Below, piece after piece: positions 5,659-13,194 of a stretch of DNA of 20,391 nt. The notes under the pieces were generated by a model. That model saw only the letters and a list, made by a program, of their open reading frames with translations, was not told where the DNA came from and ran no database searches. Each line of letters starts with the position of its first letter. Positions within the stretch are counted from its first letter, which is position 1. A program made the translations under genes and the position numbers. Location: contig CAZZLQ010000044.1 of assembly GCA_964655245.1 (NCBI GenBank), positions 1 through 20,391 of the forward strand, in the 5' to 3' direction. Source of the DNA: JBEIHI01 sp964655245 (GTDB lineage: Bacteria > Bdellovibrionota > UBA2394).

Positions 5659-7659
5659 TCAAGCGTCCCATTGTTCTCGTTTTCTAATGAAGAAATCCAA
5701 ACAAAGAAGAAAAAGACTTGAAATCAAGAAGATCCATGACCAATATGCCGACGATTTTGTCCAGCTGAGCACCTCAGCGGCAATGGTCTGCTTACCAATC
5801 AGCGCGGGCTCAAAAATTCTCGCACGATCCTTAAACGTAACAAAAACTCCATCCGATCGGCGTGCCAAATCTTTCAACTTATCATCTCGCGAAACCAACC
5901 TCTTCCACTCCGAAAGCCAAGGCTTCTCTTCAGTCTCAAAAACTCGAGATTCTTTTTGACCAGCCACCACTCGATACCACCCAGGCTCAGACAAAGGATA
6001 AGTAGCGTCTACGGACGGCCCTTCTTTCAAAGCAGCCGGTCCGACAACGACGGGATCTACGCTCCAGAGCACTGGGGTCTTATCGGTGAGCGACAAAGAC
6101 ACATCGGAGGCCACCTTCCAACGACTGGTGACGATCTGCGACGGATTGACCTCCGGATCAAACGTCAGATACTGCAAAACTCGACGCGCCAATCGCGAAA
6201 AGGCCGCCATGTTTTCTTGCGGCCTCATTTGAAGTTTCCACGACTCATCTGAATTGAGAGCAACGACTCGCCCCTTACCGACATCCCAAGCTGAAAGCAG
6301 CGGCTCACCTGATTTAAAGCGAGCAAAATCTAAAGCCCCCTGTCGCGGCAAAATCTGATGGAACCCTGTCCACTTAAAACCCTTGAGAGCGGCCTCGGAT
6401 CCTGCCACCACCGGATGGTTCAAAACAGAGGAGACCTCTGTCTCTCGATCGACAAAGTTACCAGCTCCCGAGAACTGGAAGGGAAACATGGATTTGAGCG
6501 GCGATGGATTGTACCGATGAAAGCTCTGATCACCGCCAATAATAAACAGAGCTCCGCCATTTTCTATGAATCGAGCAAGATTCGAAAGATAGAACGGTTG
6601 AAAATACAGCGTGAAATCAAAGTTCTGCAAGATCACCAAGTCAAACTTATCAAGCTCCGTTGAAAATAACTCATCATAGGGAAATCGGATCAAACTCAAA
6701 TCCGTCTCCCTTGCTTGTGGGTCATCAGCTATAGATCTCAAGATGTAAAATGAAACGAGATCAATATCGGGCTGCCGAGTCAGAAATGATCGCCATGCTT
6801 TGAGATCAGCACTGGGCTTTCCGCCCACATGCAAAATTCGAATCTTGTCTCGTACCGTTCGAACGCGAACAACAAAGTCGTTGTTGAGATAACTCAACTC
6901 CTGATCTTGAGGTTCAATGGATACGAGGTAGCTCTCTTCCCCCATTTTTTCAGGAAACAAGCTCAGCTCAACGAGGTTGACCTCCTCCTTAAGCTTAAGA
7001 TCCTTCGAATCAATAACCTGAGAACCCTTCTTTAACGAGACCCGCACTGTCTGACCTGCGAAACCCTGCTGGCCAATCGAAAGAGGAATCTTCAATCGGT
7101 TCTTCAGAAATGCAGTATAAACCTGCTGAACATTATCAATCCAAACATCTCTTTCCTCTTCGTCTCCAATAGAAACAGCGGTCACTGGCATGGTGGATCG
7201 AACGGCATCAAACCACAATCCATCAGAGACCAAAATCACCCGAGAACCATCGGAAAGTGACTGCAAGGTTGGAGCCAGAAGACTTGAATAGCCCCCAAAA
7301 GAAACATCCTCAAAGGTCGGGCCTAAAGAACGGTCTGAAAAGGTTTTAAGCTGAACAGGAATCTTTTGCTCCGAGGCCCAAGCTTGGAACTCACTGAGGA
7401 TTGTTTTCAATCGCTCAAGCCGCGCGGGCACTCGAACGACCGAATCAGAAACATCCACAACAAGATTGAGCGTGCTCGGCTGGCTCAACTCGCGACTCTG
7501 CATAAATGATAGATCCGCAACACAAAAACCCAGGCAGATGATCCATCCGCTGCGGCACAAAATGGCCCAAGACCATCGTTTTCGCAGCAAAACCTCGCAA
7601 ACAGCCAATCCCAAAGCCACAGCGATAAAAATCCAGCTCCAAGGATTCCCCCAAATCAT
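5659..7659 (-). CDS. Membrane-anchored VWA protein with GATase-like domain
   Basis: This 666-residue inner-membrane protein ends the MoxR-type unit. Numbers here count from the TTG one codon upstream. Two N-terminal helices (about 7-27 and 32-53) lead to a von Willebrand A domain with an intact metal motif, DVSDS at 70-74, and the second site VSDG at 145-148. A beta-sandwich region (about 175-270) precedes a class I glutamine-amidotransferase-like fold (about 273-505, IRILHVGG ... FDLVILQNFD ... GGALFIIGGD). That fold has no obvious catalytic Cys-His pair, so it is probably a binding domain. A C-terminal helix (about 640-658) and a basic tail RKRE close it. The TGA of the upstream gene overlaps the ATG as TGATG, with GAGGAGGG 7 bases before that ATG. 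I therefore prefer this ATG to the TTG at 7662. Similar proteins accompany MoxR/DUF58 loci; the function is inferred from that context. Confidence 0.8.
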   Translation of the reverse strand: MIWGNPWSWIFIAVALGLAVCEVLLRKRWSWAILCRSGWIICLGFCVADLSFMQSRELSQPSTLNLVVDVSDSVVRVPARLERLKTILSEFQAWASEQKIPVQLKTFSDRSLGPTFEDVSFGGYSSLLAPTLQSLSDGSRVILVSDGLWFDAVRSTMPVTAVSIGDEEERDVWIDNVQQVYTAFLKNRLKIPLSIGQQGFAGQTVRVSLKKGSQVIDSKDLKLKEEVNLVELSLFPEKMGEESYLVSIEPQDQELSYLNNDFVVRVRTVRDKIRILHVGGKPSADLKAWRSFLTRQPDIDLVSFYILRSIADDPQARETDLSLIRFPYDELFSTELDKFDLVILQNFDFTLYFQPFYLSNLARFIENGGALFIIGGDQSFHRYNPSPLKSMFPFQFSGAGNFVDRETEVSSVLNHPVVAGSEAALKGFKWTGFHQILPRQGALDFARFKSGEPLLSAWDVGKGRVVALNSDESWKLQMRPQENMAAFSRLARRVLQYLTFDPEVNPSQIVTSRWKVASDVSLSLTDKTPVLWSVDPVVVGPAALKEGPSVDATYPLSEPGWYRVVAGQKESRVFETEEKPWLSEWKRLVSRDDKLKDLARRSDGVFVTFKDRARIFEPALIGKQTIAAEVLSWTKSSAYWSWIFLISSLFLLCLDFFIRKREQWDA

Positions 7660-10109
7660 CAACGCACCCTCCTCTTGAGAATATGCGGGAGATGAATCGC
7701 GTCATCCTTGTAATCCGTCGTACTTCCGTACATGAGCAAATTGAGCATCAGTCGCTGCGCCAGAACTCGTTGTGAAACACCATAAGGACTGACTGACAAC
7801 ACAAACTCTCCACGGTCATTACGTAGATAAGCGCCAAGCAAATCATTAGCGGAAAACACGGCCAACCATCGTCGGTCAAATTTGATTCCCTCAAGATAGG
7901 GAGAGGCCAGCTTTCGACCTGAAACCTCATTGAGCAAATAAAACGTGCGAAACAGAACGTCATCCTTTGAGACCGCTTCCAATTGCCGCCCCGGGAAAAT
8001 CTTTGAGAGCTCTTCTTTCACCGATCGAGCAAACAGCGTGTCGGCCATAGCGAGTGGGTCATCAAAAATAAAAAAGCCACCCCGCTCAAGGTAATCGCGA
8101 ATCTTGGCTCGATCCGCATCCGAGAAGGGTCCCCACTTTGTCGAGCTCGAAAACACAACAATGCTACACTCCCACATTCGATCAAGGGTCAGAGTTTGAG
8201 GTTCAGACAAATCCAAGTTCGTCATTCCCGCCGCATCTGAAGCCAATTGGGAAAGAGATTTTCTTCTCTCACCATCCATTTGATCCGTCACACCAACACA
8301 AATCGACCTGATCTTGGCCTCCAATGAGAAACTCAGCGCTCCAAGACAAACAAAAAAGATCAATGTCAGACGGCGCATCAGGGCCGGAACGGTCAGTAGA
8401 CATAAGAGAAGCTCAAGCAGTGCGCTGATGATCAAAACTCGATAGAGCAAAGGCCGGAAACTCACGGGCTCATCCTTAACCCCTGCGGTAACAGCCTTCA
8501 CTGTTGGCTCAAAAAATCCATCGGGGTAGGCAACCGGGGCCACAGAAAAATAAGATGCTCCCGCTCGATAAACTCCCGGCCAGTCTCGGCGCTCAATGGC
8601 CAAAGAGCTTGGCTCAACAGAGGAAGGCAAAGACCATACAAGCTCTGATTTTTCCTGATCTGATGCCGCCTCCGATCCATCCCCAAGCCACTTCTGCAAA
8701 TGATCGTAAAGGAACGGAATGAATGTAGGCTCTAGGGTCAAATCAGTCGTCAGATCCTCAAGATCAAAAGGACTGATGAAATGAGTATTCAAGGACTCCC
8801 GATCTCGAATCAACGCCGGCGCACCATCCTCAAAAGTAGAGATCGTCTCAAATCGGCTTGGATCCAAAATCAGGTAGCGTTTCACTGTGATACGACCATC
8901 ACCCGTACTCATCTGAAATGAGCGCAGCACATCTGCGGATAGCTGCGATGTATTCAACGTTTTCTTATCTCTAATCTCAAAAGGAGTGATTCCCTCGGAG
9001 TCTAGGAAAAACCAAATCTTTTTTGGACTCGCCGGGACCTGAACGGTTGGTCCGTATACAATCAAAGCACTACCCTGAGGACTTCCCCCCACTTGTCGCA
9101 CGACTCGCAGGTCTGGATGATTTCGAAGCGCTGCTAATAGACTCAAAAAACCCGGAGTTTCCTTCGCAGCCCAGACTGTGACCTCCTGCTGAATCTTCTG
9201 GCGCAACGGCACAATATCCTGATCAATCCAAGGATCCTGTTTGCGCTCACCCTCAAGCCAAAACCACGCCAAGGGGCGAGAAATCAACTCCATGCTGCTT
9301 TCCAAAGGACCGAGCGCCTCTATGCCGTCAGGCAGAATTAAATGAGCCTGACGAACTGGCCCCTTCTTCAAAATCACTGAAAGAATCTCAGCCTTCATCT
9401 CCTGCTCAACTTCAATGGGGTCGGACGCCAGAGCTTGAGCGCCCTCAATGCGCTCTAAGGACAGATTGAGCTTTTGCAGAATTGCTTGATCGAGAGATCG
9501 AGGCATTGGAGAAAGAAACAATCGAAACGGAGTCTTGCCCCCGAAGACTTCATCAACCTTTTTCAAACACTGGCGAACACCATCGACAGTCGTCGGGCGA
9601 TTCAAGATGATGGGTGACTTGGCACTCAGCCGCTCAATCCAATCTCGCGAACGAGCCGTGATTTCACCACCTCTCCACTCCTCTACATCGCATTGGTTTG
9701 TCACCCACATGACCATCCCGCGCGACTGCTGAGGCATATCCGAAAGCACTTCCAGGAGTCGCTCCTTCTGGAGGTTCGCAAGCAAGTCGCCGTCGACGCT
9801 CTTGGAAATCATGGCCCGGCCAGCATCAACCATGATCACAAAACCCTCGGCCGCCTCGCCGTTGACCTTTTCATTTTTGAACGGATCAGCCAGTACAAAG
9901 ACAAGAGCCGCCAGTAGCACGAGCCGATTGATTAACTTCAAGAGCTCCAAAAGCCGGATTCGACGAGTTTGAGTCTCGAGCGTTTTCTTAAGCAGATAGA
10001 ATCCGCCAAACCTTTCCACCAGATTCTGACGACGATTCCAAAGCGCAATCACCACTGGAATCGAAAGCGAAACGAGGCCCCATAGAAACAGTGTCGAAAC
10101 AAAACTCAT
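7659..10109 (-). CDS. BatA-like N-terminal domain / degenerate VWA / DUF4159 protein
   Basis: This is an 816-residue multi-domain inner-membrane protein. The N-terminus is the BatA (aerotolerance regulator) module: a first helix (3-22), ALWNRRQNLVERFGGFYLL, and a second helix (about 58-76) ending VFVLADPF. A VWA-like region follows, but its metal motif reads DAGRA (95-99) instead of DxSxS. A hydrophobic pair near 555-595 leads to a C-terminal DUF4159 domain (about 599-816). That domain is recognised by RDYLERGGFFIFDDP, NDLLGAYLRND and the terminal RLMLNLLMYGSTTDYKDDAI. The ATG overlaps the DUF58 stop as ATGA and has GGAG five bases upstream. BatA-DUF4159 fusions are usual partners of MoxR and DUF58 genes. 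The molecular function is unproven, with assembly or chaperoning at the membrane the common view. Confidence 0.85.
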   Translation of the reverse strand: MSFVSTLFLWGLVSLSIPVVIALWNRRQNLVERFGGFYLLKKTLETQTRRIRLLELLKLINRLVLLAALVFVLADPFKNEKVNGEAAEGFVIMVDAGRAMISKSVDGDLLANLQKERLLEVLSDMPQQSRGMVMWVTNQCDVEEWRGGEITARSRDWIERLSAKSPIILNRPTTVDGVRQCLKKVDEVFGGKTPFRLFLSPMPRSLDQAILQKLNLSLERIEGAQALASDPIEVEQEMKAEILSVILKKGPVRQAHLILPDGIEALGPLESSMELISRPLAWFWLEGERKQDPWIDQDIVPLRQKIQQEVTVWAAKETPGFLSLLAALRNHPDLRVVRQVGGSPQGSALIVYGPTVQVPASPKKIWFFLDSEGITPFEIRDKKTLNTSQLSADVLRSFQMSTGDGRITVKRYLILDPSRFETISTFEDGAPALIRDRESLNTHFISPFDLEDLTTDLTLEPTFIPFLYDHLQKWLGDGSEAASDQEKSELVWSLPSSVEPSSLAIERRDWPGVYRAGASYFSVAPVAYPDGFFEPTVKAVTAGVKDEPVSFRPLLYRVLIISALLELLLCLLTVPALMRRLTLIFFVCLGALSFSLEAKIRSICVGVTDQMDGERRKSLSQLASDAAGMTNLDLSEPQTLTLDRMWECSIVVFSSSTKWGPFSDADRAKIRDYLERGGFFIFDDPLAMADTLFARSVKEELSKIFPGRQLEAVSKDDVLFRTFYLLNEVSGRKLASPYLEGIKFDRRWLAVFSANDLLGAYLRNDRGEFVLSVSPYGVSQRVLAQRLMLNLLMYGSTTDYKDDAIHLPHILKRRVR

Positions 10110-10900
10110 GCGACTCCAAAAAACTCCGACAATTGCAGAGGAATTGCAGTCACTTGATCCTCGAAGACATAAAAAGCATCTGCCTCTGAAAGAGATTTTC
10201 TAAGTTTGTTCTGATGATCAGAGAGACTCTTCAGAAACCCATCTTTGATGGCAGCAGCATCGAGAATAAGCCTCGATGAACTCTCTCGGTCATCAAATTG
10301 AATGACATCCTTAAAATCAAATCGCATTTCCTTCGAATCCAAAACCTGCACCAAAATGATTTGAGAAATCTGATCTCGAATTGACTCTAAGCTCTGAAGC
10401 ATCTCATCAAGATCAAAGAAGAAATCAGAAATCAAAACAACACGATCCCCTCGCTGCAATGACAGATCAGGAAGTCGAGGAAATGAAGAGGGAGTTTCCC
10501 CCTTCGTCAGCTCATCATAGGCCTTAAACAATGAAGTCTTTTCTTGCCCAAGCAGAGACCAAGAGTCTCCCAAGGTCTGGGCCACATAGAGCAAACTTCC
10601 GGCAAAGGTGGCAGCCCAAGCCCGCTTTTGACCGTAGGTCATGCTTTCGCTGGAATCCACCCACACACGCCAAGCCGTCTTTTCATTTTTTTCAAACTGA
10701 CGGACGAGATATCGATCACTCGCTGCGAGCCTCTTCCAGTCTATATGACGTGCATCCTCGCCCTCGCCGTACGATCTTAACTCGTGAAACTCAACGCCGC
10801 TGCCCGACCGGAGGCTTCGATGAAATCCCTCCAGGAATTTCGTTCCAGTCAGCTCGACCGTCTTTGCAAACTCAGACAGTGACTCTTCAGCGATTTGCAT
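10106..10900 (-). CDS. DUF58 family protein with VWA fold
   Basis: This 264-residue cytosolic protein is normal length for the short DUF58 type. The signature lies at about 35-55: GVEFHELRSYGEGED, then ARHIDWKRLA. A VWA-like domain follows with an intact metal motif, DSSES at 82-86, and LISDFFFD near 155-162. No membrane segment is present, unlike some longer DUF58 proteins. DUF58 proteins are the regular neighbours of MoxR ATPases and are thought to be their adaptors or clients. The ATG sits 14 bases inside the 3' end of the MoxR gene and its stop overlaps the next gene by ATGA. No clear Shine-Dalgarno sequence is seen, consistent with coupled translation. Confidence 0.92.
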   Translation of the reverse strand: MQIAEESLSEFAKTVELTGTKFLEGFHRSLRSGSGVEFHELRSYGEGEDARHIDWKRLAASDRYLVRQFEKNEKTAWRVWVDSSESMTYGQKRAWAATFAGSLLYVAQTLGDSWSLLGQEKTSLFKAYDELTKGETPSSFPRLPDLSLQRGDRVVLISDFFFDLDEMLQSLESIRDQISQIILVQVLDSKEMRFDFKDVIQFDDRESSSRLILDAAAIKDGFLKSLSDHQNKLRKSLSEADAFYVFEDQVTAIPLQLSEFFGVA

Positions 10901-11876
10901 AGCCGCTTTGAACGACCTTTTCGACGATTTGATCTGCTGATTGATCTCTCAACTTACGAAGAACCATTCGATGCTTCAGCACATACGGAGCGACGGTCAG
11001 AACATCTTCCTCACGAACGGCAAATCGCCCCTCCAAAAACGCTCGGGCCTTACTGGCAAGCGCCATAGCTTGCGATGCTCGAGGACCAGCTCCGTAGCGA
11101 ATGCTTTCAGCAATCTCTTGAGAGCTCTCACCGCTCGGTCGACTGGCTCTTGAAATAGAGACAATCAAATCTAGAATCTTGTCTTCAAGAGGGACCTTGC
11201 GGACAAGGTCCTGGTACTTCATCAGATCTTCAGCGGTCATGACTGGCTTAAGCTGAACAGACTGAGGGGAAGTTGTGCGGCGTACAATCTCTCGCTCATC
11301 CTGAAACGAAGGATAGTGAACGGGAATCGCCAACAAAAAACGATCTAACTGAGCTTCGGGAAGTGGATAAGTGCCCTCAGACTCAACGGGGTTCTGAGTG
11401 GCAAAAACAACAAAGGGTCTGACAAGATCATAAGTTTTTCCCGCATAAGTCACTCTCCCCTCTTGCATGGACTGCAACAGAGCGGATTGCGTCTTCGGAG
11501 GAGTTCGATTCACCTCATCCGCCAAAAGCATCTGACAAAACAGCGGGCCTTTTCGAAACTGAAACTCACGCTTTCCTGTCTGCTTGTTCTCTTCCAAAAT
11601 TTCGGAACCAATCAAATCACTCGGCATCATATCGGGCGTAAACTGAATTCGATTAAACTGAAGACCCATGAGCTCGGAAAGAGTAGAAATCAAAAGCGTC
11701 TTTGCCAAACCGGGCACGCCGATGAACAAAGCATGTCCTCTCGCGAGAAGAGTCCACGAAAGAGCATCGATCACAGGCTCCATTCCCACCACGACTTGAT
11801 GAAGACCAGCACGGACTTCTTTGAATGCAGCTACAGCCTGTTGATGAACTTCAAGATCATGAGATTGCGTCGACAT
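10887..11876 (-). CDS. MoxR family AAA+ ATPase
   Basis: This is a 329-residue MoxR-type ATPase, a chaperone-like AAA+ protein that uses ATP to activate or assemble partner proteins. Walker A is GVPGLAKT at 53-60, the form typical of MoxR. Walker B is LLADE at 117-121 followed by VNR, sensor 1 is ATQNP at 159-163, the arginine finger is in LDRF (about 177-180), and sensor 2 is within YGAGPRASQA. All active residues look intact. The start ATG lies 4 bases after the stop of the metallopeptidase gene. No good ribosome site is visible, so coupling is likely. The gene heads the MoxR, DUF58, BatA/DUF4159, VWA block, its expected partners. Confidence 0.95.
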   Translation of the reverse strand: MSTQSHDLEVHQQAVAAFKEVRAGLHQVVVGMEPVIDALSWTLLARGHALFIGVPGLAKTLLISTLSELMGLQFNRIQFTPDMMPSDLIGSEILEENKQTGKREFQFRKGPLFCQMLLADEVNRTPPKTQSALLQSMQEGRVTYAGKTYDLVRPFVVFATQNPVESEGTYPLPEAQLDRFLLAIPVHYPSFQDEREIVRRTTSPQSVQLKPVMTAEDLMKYQDLVRKVPLEDKILDLIVSISRASRPSGESSQEIAESIRYGAGPRASQAMALASKARAFLEGRFAVREEDVLTVAPYVLKHRMVLRKLRDQSADQIVEKVVQSGYANR

Positions 11877-11880
11877 CCCA

Positions 11881-13194
11881 TTATTTTTGAGGATCTGATT
11901 TTAAAAAGCTATAACCAAAATGAGGGTGCTGTTGTTTCAACTCACCCATTTCCTGCTCCAGACCCTCCATGAACGGATTGACATAGAACGCACGCAGGAA
12001 TGAATCCCAAGCCATCTTCATATCAGCCCTCAGCAGGGCCTGGCGGCCCTTCAAAAACCAAGCTCCAGCATCATCGGGATAATCTTTGAGAAGATCAGTC
12101 AAAACGGCGCTCGACTCTTTGGGCTGACCTGATTTTTCTAAAGCCAAAGCAAGCTGCCTTCTCCACGAAGGCGGAGAGACGGGCGTCTTTTGCAGGGCCT
12201 GCTGCATCTCAACAGCGGCCGCTCGATAGCGCCCCTGATCAACTAATCGACTCGAAAGCTGAGCAAAATTCTGAGAATCCTGATCTGCCCTCTTACTTTC
12301 GGCATCTCGCGGATCACTTCCAGAAAAGTCTCTTGCAAAGTAGGCGACATCTGAACCAGCAGGGATCTCTACTTGCGCCATAATCTGAGGGATGAATTTT
12401 TTCGAAAGATTTGAATAAGTCATCCCTGTACATCGCTCCAAAGCCTCCTCAATGGTGGGAAGCTCTCGAGTGAGACGAATCAATGACACGGCACCACATT
12501 GCTGATCGAGCCACTTCACAAACAAAAGTGCCTGCACATAGGCCAACTCAGTCTCTTCAGGGTCTTTACGATACGGAAAGGGCTCTTTCAGAGTCTCAAG
12601 AGAAAGCAGACCATTTTTGGATCGATACTTTTTAAACAATCCCCACTGCGAGGGCTGAAGAGCCGCCTTCTTCTGATAGGGGTAGCCCTGAAAAACCTGT
12701 GCTGTTCCCTCGTGAAGCCAGATCGGCACTCGATTCGGAGAAATCGAGTTAATCAAATAGTGAATCAGCTCATGAACAGCCGTCGTTGCCCACGTATAAC
12801 CTGAGTAAAGATTTCGGGGGCTTAGAATCATCAGGCGCTGCTCGAGAGTCAGCGCAATCGTTCCCGAGGCCTTAAAGCGAGCGAGAGAAAGTCCGGATAC
12901 TTCAGAGAAGCTTTTGAGGTCCGGATAAATCTCCACAGGCACCTTCTTCCCTCCAGCCGTGACCACTCGAAACAAGGGATCAAGGTCCTGATGAGCGGCT
13001 TCAAGATACTCAAGCAGCGCATTCACAAAGGTCTCATCACGAGGATGAACCCATTCCACACGAAAATGCTGACTTTCTCTCGACTGAACCTTTCCAAGAC
13101 TCGAGGCCTTGAAGTGATCCGAGAACGCCGGCAGAGATCCAGCCTCAAGGAGACTCGGCACGAAGAGCAAAACTATCACAAGAGCTCGCATCAT
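11881..13194 (-). CDS. Secreted gluzincin-type metallopeptidase with C-terminal TPR repeats
   Basis: This is a 437-residue exported protein. Residues 1-18 form a signal peptide (hydrophobic VIVLLFVPSLL, likely cut near EAGS), so the protein should act in the periplasm. The central part fits the peptidase MA-like group. HELIH at 141-145 gives the two histidine ligands and catalytic Glu142, and WLHEG at 159-163 supplies the downstream glutamate ligand of gluzincins. The C-terminal third (about 305-425) holds two or three TPR-like repeats (FAQLSSRLVDQGRYRAAAVE; LALALEKSGQPKESSAVLTD; WFLKGRQALLRADMKMAWDS). The substrate is unknown. The start ATG overlaps the TGA of the upstream gene (ATGA), with GAGGAG about 11 bases before it, and MoxR follows after 4 bases. 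A metallopeptidase inside a MoxR unit is not part of the usual set. Confidence 0.82.
   Translation of the reverse strand: MMRALVIVLLFVPSLLEAGSLPAFSDHFKASSLGKVQSRESQHFRVEWVHPRDETFVNALLEYLEAAHQDLDPLFRVVTAGGKKVPVEIYPDLKSFSEVSGLSLARFKASGTIALTLEQRLMILSPRNLYSGYTWATTAVHELIHYLINSISPNRVPIWLHEGTAQVFQGYPYQKKAALQPSQWGLFKKYRSKNGLLSLETLKEPFPYRKDPEETELAYVQALLFVKWLDQQCGAVSLIRLTRELPTIEEALERCTGMTYSNLSKKFIPQIMAQVEIPAGSDVAYFARDFSGSDPRDAESKRADQDSQNFAQLSSRLVDQGRYRAAAVEMQQALQKTPVSPPSWRRQLALALEKSGQPKESSAVLTDLLKDYPDDAGAWFLKGRQALLRADMKMAWDSFLRAFYVNPFMEGLEQEMGELKQQHPHFGYSFLKSDPQK

Noticed and set aside
10531..10902. 123-residue plus-strand frame
   Set aside because: Antisense to the DUF58 gene, whose family motifs are clear; composition is not protein-like.
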